From Kitagawia praeruptora (lineage: Eukaryota > Streptophyta > Magnoliopsida > Apiales > Apiaceae): a DNA stretch of 64,000 bases. Where the stretch lies: positions 66,381,001 to 66,445,000 of the forward strand of contig CM075349.1 in NCBI GenBank assembly GCA_037693485.1. Reading direction: 5' to 3'. The notes under the pieces were generated by a model that worked only from the letters and a program-made list of their open reading frames with translations, was not told where the DNA came from and searched no databases. This document shows positions 57,211 to 64,000 of the stretch, piece after piece; positions within the stretch are counted from its first letter, which is position 1; every line of letters starts with the position of its first letter. The translations under genes and the position numbers were made by a program.

Positions 57211-59239
57211 TTAGGAAGCAACTCTGTCCTCTATTAGGGAGTGTCTCTGCAAGACTTCGATCGTTTCTACTGCAGCACTGTCAATACAAACACAATTTTA
57301 CAGGAATACTTGGAAAGTTGATGGATAAGAAATTGATAATAGAAGTCAACAAAAGTAGCTACCAAAGATGTTTCATCAACCAAATTCTTTTCCATTGTAC
57401 TCTGTATTCAGTATAATATTATGAGGGTGTTTGATAGTACAAAGAGCATGTCCGCTTCAGATGGGACTGGAGGGATAATGCATGATTATCAGGTATATAA
57501 GTCTTCTACTTTTAAAGCTATTATGGACCCAATGCAGAAAGAAATATTAGTATGAAAATGTTCAATACTTTACGAGTAGATAGTAAAAAGAAATATTTAC
57601 ATTTCATTCAACTATCAAATTTAGTTAAAAAGATCTTATGAAGACTTATTAGCCAAGCCTATTTTCAAGCAAGGTGGTCATCAAGCAGCTCAAGCAGCAT
57701 AATAGTAGAGCCCTATTAGCAGTGCAATTTTCGGATAGTAGAAAATAAAATGAACAAGACATATATATACAACAATTCAACATACTCTGGAAATGTCAGC
57801 ATTATAATTACAGTACCACTATCCTATATTTCCTTCAAATTAAAGTAATAATTCATATCAACTTTAAAATTTTACATAATATTCACTCACACTGTAAAAT
57901 ATTATAATTGCATTACTTCTAATTGTAATTAAAAATGTTGAAATAAAGACTACTCACTGCATAATTTAATGAAGGGTATCAGATCATGCATCCACAATGG
58001 TGTATATTCTCATATTTTAATATGCCCTATTATGTCAGATAGATGTGATTAAATCTTATTAACAGCAGAAATGCAGAAAAGAATCATCTGTACTCATATA
58101 ACAATTCATATGCTTACCTTCCAGGCCTTAGAATCTTGTACTTTCCTAAGCTAGTGAGGTCCACAACTGTTGAACCAGCACGCCCAGATGGAAGCACCCC
58201 ACCATCATATACGTAGGCACAGTGTTCCCAAAGATTCTCGAAGTCTTTAATGTCTACACTGCTTGGTTTCCCACTGAGATTTGCGCTAGTCAGTGCCAGT
58301 GCACTACCAGAACCCCGAGCAATCAACCTAATAAAGTTACTATCAGGCACTCGAACTCCTATGCTATTTAATCCAGGATTCAGTGACTTTTCCAAAATAC
58401 TTGAATCTCCTGTAAAATTTCCAAACTCTGACATCTGATCACAAAAAATTTAAGAAAATATAACAAGAAATATATTTCAAAGTGATGAATCTTATCTAAA
58501 ACTGCACTAGCCGTCATGCCAACAATGGAATAAGTTTTTTCTACAGAAGTCGAAGGAATACTGAGATTGAAGGTTAGATACTTTCAAAAAGACGCGACAG
58601 AAAACAATTGATTGCGATTAGTTAACATAAGATTTCAAAAATGATCAGGCATCGTAAAGTTAAGTTTGGATACAAGTATGAGGGTTCTTAAACCAGCAAC
58701 CTTAAGTTATTTCCCTAGACAGCTTGTTCTAAGGTAACCATAATAGGCAGTATATCACTTCTAAACAATTCTTTAAATAAAAAATTAGGTTGTTAAGAAA
58801 CAAACCTCGCCTTAACACCACAGTTACAGGTCCTGGAAGTAAATTATCAAGCAAGCGATGAGGCAGATGATCAGTTACTGCAAACTTCCTTATGTCCTGT
58901 ACATCCCCAACACAGATTGCAAGTGGACTTGTATATTTGCGCCCTTTAATCTCATATATCCTATTTACTGCTCCTAAAGAGCTGCAATATGCCTTAAAGT
59001 TATATCAACCATGAGAAAAATAAATATTATGAAGTTGCTTTATCTACAGATAGCTAATGTACCAAATAATATGCATACCAAGCATCACAAGCAAATCCAT
59101 AGAGAGTATCAGTTGGAACAGCTATGACCTTGCCAGCTTTAAGGGCTGTAACTGCTTCTTTTGTGAATTCTTCTGTAGCAGGACGCACCAAACTCGGCCC
59201 AAGTGGTCCTGCAACTGCTCCACATTTCCAAGCCATCAT
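57211..59239 (-). CDS. YRDC: YrdC/Sua5 family threonylcarbamoyl-AMP synthase
   Basis: YrdC/Sua5 proteins make threonylcarbamoyl-AMP from threonine, bicarbonate and ATP for the t6A37 modification of ANN-decoding tRNAs. Four exons join in frame: 59239-59079, 58981-58806, 58409-58118 and 57277-57211, all GT-AG, giving 231 residues. Signatures are GKVIAVPTDTLYGFACDACS in exon 1 into exon 2, YEIKGRKYTSPLAICVGD and LLPGPVTVVLRRG in exon 2, and ALALTSANLSG and VLPSGRAGSTVVDL in exon 3. Exon 4 ends LIEDRVAS. The start is taken as the first of two adjacent ATGs (59237-59239). The N-terminus is short, so targeting is uncertain. A 5' leader exon near 60269-60400 (donor CGG|GTAAAT) is possible. Confidence 0.93.
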
Positions 59240-60565
59240 CTTCCTTCACTAATCCCCCCTCCCTCAATCCTTAACTTTTTCAGTAATGCAAACTAGGCCA
59301 ACCTATAACACATGCAGTACATATATACATCAGTATACGCAAGAATCGGGTTCAAGTTTTCGTACTTGGTTTGCACCCATTCAAAGAACACATCATCTAT
59401 TCACCATTAACACTTAGAAAAAACTTTTCATATTTTCTCTGGATCCAGTAAAAAAGCAAACCATCTACCAACCACATGGGTCCAACCAAAGTTTTGAACT
59501 TAAGTTTAAACATAGTTAGACAATGCAGTAAATATATGAATCAATTTATAAACTATGCAAACATCAATTTTACATTAATAGACAAATAATATAGAGTAAC
59601 CAACACTAACACCAATGGTACCAGAAAATTGTGATTTTACATAAAACTTATATAGAGTTTCTGACAGTAACTATAAAAAATTTAATCAGCACATCAACAT
59701 CATTTTAGTTATGAATGCAAAATAGCAGGCATCAAATTATCCAAAAAAGTACCAAACCAAAGTCTCCGATTTCTAAAACTAGCATGACAACATCTATACA
59801 TTGTGTTCTTCAAGCTATGCATCTAATAGGCTGAAAAGGCTGTGATTCTGAACTGCCGTAAATCGGGCCACTGTTCTCTAAAATTTGGTATTTCAGTCAA
59901 TAGTTACATTCCTACTCCCATTAACTGCATCCAAATACCTTCAACCAACCATCTCCACATATATTCAACTTTAAAAAAAAAAAAATGATTCTCAGAGAAC
60001 TTTCATCAAATACTTATCATCACAAACTTAAAAGCTTCCTCATAATTCCTTATATAAACTTCAACAAAATTACAATTATATTATGTGGGCATCACTAATT
60101 TAGATACCCATAATCGAATAAGCAAGAAAACACAGATTCATGCAAACAATAACTTCAAGCTACGTTAATCTATGAGGCAGATATTCAAGAAACAGACAAT
60201 AAATAAAGTTATAGTACATGGAGTAGAAAAATAGGTAATAAAAGCTGAAATTTGAAGAATTTACCCGATTCTTGAGGAGAACCAGTTGACCAATGTTTTC
60301 TCCAGGACAGTGGGAGTGGCGGCTGATACACTTGAATAAAACTTGTGTCTTGCTTGTTACTATTACATTTATTTTATAGTGTTATCCCAAATAAATTAAA
60401 GGAAAATTAGATGCATGTTTTTATTTTTTTTTGCGAAAATGTGATAAAAGTTGTATAAATGAATACAACAGTTGCATTTGGAGTTGTAAATGAAGTTGTA
60501 CCGTATTTTCGAAAAATAATTGTCCAATTTGTGTATTTTTGAAAGAACCCCTAAATTAAACGATC
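59240..60565. other. YrdC upstream region
   Basis: AT-rich; no ORF. Around 60269-60370 the minus strand has a GC-richer stretch ending in a donor-like CGG|GTAAAT. Near 59300 an acceptor-like TTATAG precedes the ATG. Together these fit a leader exon and an intron of about 950 bp. Confidence 0.4.
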
Positions 60566-60580
60566 AAAGTTATGAATATT

Positions 60581-61525
60581 TTTTTTTTTTTTTTTGCCAA
60601 AGTAAAATGCAAACTTCATTAATAACATTAAAGAGACTCAGTCGAGACAACTCCCCAACTAATCATACAACCAGGTTGAAAAACAAATGAACGAGCTAAA
60701 CAATTAGCCGTTTTGTTTCCGGGCTGTTTAAACATCTGAATACAAAGATTCTTAAAATTAAAAATGACTTCCATGGCCGTCCGAGCAATCCAGCTTGCAT
60801 CATTCCTGAAACCAGTAGCTTCACAATTGACCCTCACAATAATTCTGTGGATATAGCAGTGTTCTGGAAGAGGTAGCAAATGCCTCATATTATGAACAAA
60901 CTTTTGTTGTGAAAGGTGAGCACATGCGATTTTCACCACCGTCCCAACCGTACCCCAGCTATCTACATGCCGGAAACCAGCTATATACATGCCGAAAGAA
61001 CCAACGATGCGATAAATCCAGATCTCCCAATAAACCATATAATTCATTTTCAATGACGAAGTAGAGGGAGCACTCGCATAGAGCAATACAACTAACAATA
61101 AAACAAACACACGACGACGCATAATGCGTTACTTCGCCTCAAAGCGATACAAATTCAAAAAGTCAAAAATCTCGGATTCACACCAAATTTTGATATGATG
61201 TTAAACAAGAGATTTTGAGTCTAAGAATTGTGTTTATTTGCAAAAACGAGCTCTAAACCGAAGTAGATCTGAAAAATTCGGAAGGAATTTTTGAGATTTA
61301 AAGCTCGATTTATTGGATGAAAGTTACTAAAACCAAGATAAGGTAGTTGAGAAGGGGGAGGAAGGGAGAGAGAGAGGAGCTTAGAAGAGGGAGAAGGCCT
61401 CCGGCCGGTGGATAAACCACCGCCGGAGGTGAACTGTCTGTTTAGTGTTTACAGAGACTTGGTTAGAGGAGAGAGAAGTTGAGAGCGAAGTGGGGGATAG
61501 TCAGAGGTTTTAACTTGTTCTTTTA
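60581..61525 (-). mobile_element. Short LINE derivative with 15-bp target duplication
   Basis: The 15-bp direct repeat AAAGTTATGAATATT lies at 60566-60580 and 61526-61540. On the minus strand the element starts with a CT-rich leader (CTCCTCTCTCTCTCCC, CCACCGGCCGGAGG), continues through a 164-codon frame, and ends with a short UTR and a T-run on plus (poly(A) on minus). The frame's end resembles a LINE RNase H tail, but no reverse transcriptase is present in 945 bp. It looks like an internally deleted LINE that was retroposed as a unit. Confidence 0.82.
60628..61122 (-). CDS. 164-aa ORF of the LINE derivative
   Basis: The frame starts MRRRVFVLLLVVLLYASAPS, a hydrophobic, signal-like N-terminus, followed by KMNYMVYWEIWIYRIVGSFG. 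From about residue 95 it resembles the end of a plant LINE RNase H: TAMEVIFNFKNLCIQMFKQP, then GNKTANCLARSFVFQPG and WGVVSTESL before the stop. The first part matches nothing I recognise. It is uninterrupted, which is unusual for a deleted copy. Whether it is translated is unknown. Confidence 0.5.
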   Translation of the reverse strand: MRRRVFVLLLVVLLYASAPSTSSLKMNYMVYWEIWIYRIVGSFGMYIAGFRHVDSWGTVGTVVKIACAHLSQQKFVHNMRHLLPLPEHCYIHRIIVRVNCEATGFRNDASWIARTAMEVIFNFKNLCIQMFKQPGNKTANCLARSFVFQPGCMISWGVVSTESL

Positions 61526-61540
61526 AAAGTTATGAATATT

Positions 61541-62951
61541 AAATATAATGAGCAACAGGTATATAACTTTTTTATCGATTTAATCTACCGATAAAATTGG
61601 ATTTTTTTTTCAATTTAATCGATTTGATCATAACTCAAGTGTAAAAATAAAAATCTATTTGTATTACCTTTACAGGTGTTAAGCAAATATTAATATAATT
61701 TCATAATTTATTACGATTTTCATAATCACTAATAATAAAATTGTTTGAGAAGTTAAGGATCGTCTATACTACAATTATCCAAAAAGAAATTGCAGTGGTA
61801 TTTGATAAGGAATAAAAAAGGACGCAATGTAAACAATTTTAAGTCATAATTTAACCTAAAAATAAACTCAATTATATATGTAATTAGTATTTAATATTGA
61901 AATAATATTTATAATGCTGAAATAAAGTTTTCTAAATTAATAAATAAATAAACAAAATCAATATACATTTATTAGGTATTATTAATGCTAATTAATATGC
62001 CATTAAAAGCTATTTAATGCAAGAAAATAATTTTAATAAAAAATTCAAAAATACGAAAATTTAGGGAAACTATCTTAAACGCTTCTAATAGCTTTCTAAT
62101 CTCCTGGCATTTTTCAGTTTCTTTTACACGTAGGTAATCTTTATTTATCAATCACTATGACTTTTAAAAAAAGAAAAAAGAAACCTTATTTGTAATAATG
62201 TTTTTGTATTTTCTCTTCTGTTCTCCATAAATTGATTTACTATTTTCTTTTCTATAAATAATGTTTAATGAGACTTCCAAGTTCCAGTAGGTTAAGTGGA
62301 CCAAAAAAAAAACATATATATTTTTGTATTTTAGGAAAAAATTAATTTTGTATTTTTGGACTGTATTTTTGTAAAATGAGTTGAATGAAGGTGAATTCTC
62401 AACCATAGTTCAGAGCAGCATGAGGTTGCTTTCACTGTGGTTGCCTAGGAGCACTTAGCAAGGGGATCTTAGGAGGAGTTGCGAGAAAAGATAGGATGAA
62501 GGATATATCCGTTCAATATAATTCTGAAGAAAACTGGTGGCAGCAGGTGCAGGCATTTTTTTTGCCCTTCCAAAGGAAATGCGGGCAGGGTAGAGCTCGG
62601 CAGACGGTCTGAGAATAGTTTTAGGGTCCTGTCCTTAACATTCCGATAACGACTTTAAGCATGCAACTCCGTACAAGTTTCGGCTTAAATGATTGAGAAG
62701 GATCAACCGACTTGAACCACTCACATCAGTTTCCTTGAGCTTCTATTTCAACTTGGGAACACATCATTTACATCTTTGCCCAATATATTGTTTAACACTT
62801 CTGCAAAAAGAGGTACAGGTTGCGCGCATAAATTTATAAATAGCCATACAAACTAAAAACACTCCACTAGAACTCCGACTCATTCAGTCATTCTAAATTC
62901 AATGCGTCATTTTCCATGTAAGAACACTGTGCATTTCATATAGAAACGTAT
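61541..62951. other. AT-rich intergenic region
   Basis: No gene recognised. A less AT-rich stretch at about 62405-62760 has no convincing ORF on either strand and no terminal repeats I could define. Confidence 0.5.
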
Positions 62952-63374
62952 TACTCCCTCCGTCTCTTTTTACTTTGCTCGTTTGACTAAAAACACGGGT
63001 TTTAAGAAAAACTGGGTATTGAATATTATTTGTAAAAAGTAGTGGGTATTGAATATTGTTTTTAAAGAGTAGTGGATATTGAATATTATTTTTTTGGAGT
63101 AGTGGATGGAGTAGTGGATATTGAATATTATTGTTAAGGAGTAGTGGGTGGAATAGTAGGTATTGAATATTGTTTTTTTGGAGTAGTGGGTGGAATAGTG
63201 GGTGTTGAATATTATTTGTAATGATTAGTGGGTATTGAATATTATTTTTAAGGAGTAGTGGGTGTAGTAGTGGGTATTGAATATTATTGTTTATGGCTTA
63301 AAATAGAAAGGGGAAAAGTATTTTGATAGTCCCGATTTAGTAAATGGGAAATGTTTTTAGAGACAGAGGGAGTA
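62952..63374. mobile_element. Stowaway-like MITE with internal tandem repeats
   Basis: It starts TA-CTCCCTCCGTCTC and ends GAGACAGAGGGAG-TA. Between the ends, a unit of about 28-40 bp containing GTAGTGGGTATTGAATATT is repeated about eight times with small changes, lengthening the element to 423 bp. Confidence 0.85.
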
Positions 63375-63764
63375 CAATTTACAGGCCCCAACTGACATGG
63401 TTGGTCACAATACAGCACTATGCAGTATATTCAAAGCACATTCAAACTATCATTGTAGCTTTGTACACAATACAAATGGACCAGAATTAGGGGTAAAAAA
63501 AAAAACAAAAAAAAAACAAGACCTTAAGGATGTCTTAAAAAACTTATTACGTAAAAATCTGTTACAACCTACATGTGTAAGTAAATATCAACAGTCAGCT
63601 ATCTAACAATTACGAAACCTCAAGCTTAAACACACATTTTTCCGAGTGGTTGAAATTAACCAGGGAAAGAGTAAGTGACGGCTACTATACAAGGAGGATC
63701 AAACAAGTCGGTGTATATCTGTCAGAAACATTGTATTGCTCAAGCAAGAACGAGGGTTCTGCTG
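63375..63764. other. Probable 3' UTR and downstream flank of the kinase gene
   Basis: Directly downstream of the kinase stop codon on the minus strand; no other feature seen. Confidence 0.45.
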
Positions 63765-63892
63765 TCATGGCATCATTCCCCTTTGTATCTTATTCCGTTC
63801 ACACCAACATAGGTATGGAGGGATAGGCCCCTCTTCTGCAACAACCCAAGGATGCTCTGCAACATTTGCTAGTGAAATCCGCTGTTCTGGAT
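63765..63892 (-). CDS. GRIK/SnAK-like serine/threonine kinase, last coding exon (partial)
   Basis: GRIK1/2 (SnAK) are upstream kinases that phosphorylate the T-loop of SnRK1. The exon starts after a TTTTGCAG acceptor (exon base 63892) and ends at the TGA 63765-63767. It encodes DPEQRISLANVAEHPWVVAE and then EGPIPPYLCWCERNKIQRGM. The first part is the end of a kinase domain (subdomain XI, R-[IL]-[ST] then HPW). The GPIP and CWC tail is characteristic of the GRIK family as I recall it. All other exons lie right of the window. Kinase membership is firm; the GRIK assignment is likely, not proven. Confidence 0.75.
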
Positions 63893-64000
63893 CTGCAAAA
63901 TGATCCGTCATCACATGAAGACAAATAAAATTATAAAACAATCTCAAGGGAGAGAATTAGTGAAACTACTAGCTGTGGAAAATATAATGCACAATACTTA

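Noticed and set aside
58250..59296. Plus-strand frames opposite the YrdC exons (58250-58438 and 59057-59296)
   Set aside because: Antisense shadows of well-supported coding exons.
62405..62760. Less AT-rich stretch that might be an exon
   Set aside because: Both strands read by eye gave no sustained frame with splice sites or recognisable residues.

Overview
The window is nuclear DNA of a flowering plant, most likely a eudicot. The evidence is many short exons with GT-AG introns, AT-rich introns and spacers, a plastid-targeted MEP-pathway gene, plant-type MITEs, an Athila-type Ty3/gypsy retrotransposon, a Mutator-like transposon and L1-type LINE remnants. I could not assign family or species from the sequence alone.

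Four conserved housekeeping or signalling genes can be rebuilt exon by exon, all on the minus strand: 4-hydroxy-3-methylbut-2-enyl diphosphate synthase (HDS/ispG, 17 exons, 3' end beyond the left edge, 1-5937); RuvB-like 1 AAA+ ATPase (12 exons, 10610-14902); a YrdC/Sua5 threonylcarbamoyl-AMP synthase (4 coding exons, 57211-59239); and the last coding exon of a GRIK/SnAK-like kinase (63765-63892, rest beyond the right edge).

The spacers between them are full of mobile DNA. At 6.9-10.1 kb lies a pile of MITEs and foldback elements, some nested. At 16.4-18.3 kb are a RuvB-like 1 pseudogene fragment and a uL18-like ribosomal protein pseudogene, the latter split by a complete TRIM (miniature LTR element). 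At 35.3-39.9 kb are an AT-rich subrepeat element, a Tourist-like MITE split by a solo LTR, a Mutator-type MITE and a tiny 5'-truncated LINE. At 40,381-45,386 is a complete Mutator-like transposon with a 9-bp target duplication, a FAR1/MULE transposase and a plant mobile domain gene, both cut off at their shared 3' junction. At 46,293-56,786 is a full-length Athila-type element with about 1.6-kb LTRs and a 5-bp target duplication. At 60,581-61,525 is a 945-bp LINE derivative with a 15-bp target duplication and one intact 164-codon frame.

The most unusual region is 19.3-32.9 kb: a tandem array of nine copies of a small two-exon gene for an unrecognised, membrane-like protein of about 160 residues. 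Three upstream copies are near-identical 1.19-kb truncated units fused to retroposon-derived DNA. Six longer copies follow, five of them in units of about 1.62 kb. Only the first full copy (23,742-24,297) and the last (31,822-32,388) are open through both exons; the four between carry stops, frameshifts or splice-site damage. Every copy keeps a CACGTG element and a TATA-type box. Inverted copies of the same RuvB-like 1 pseudogene lie either side of the array (16.4 and 35.1 kb), pointing to a local segmental duplication.
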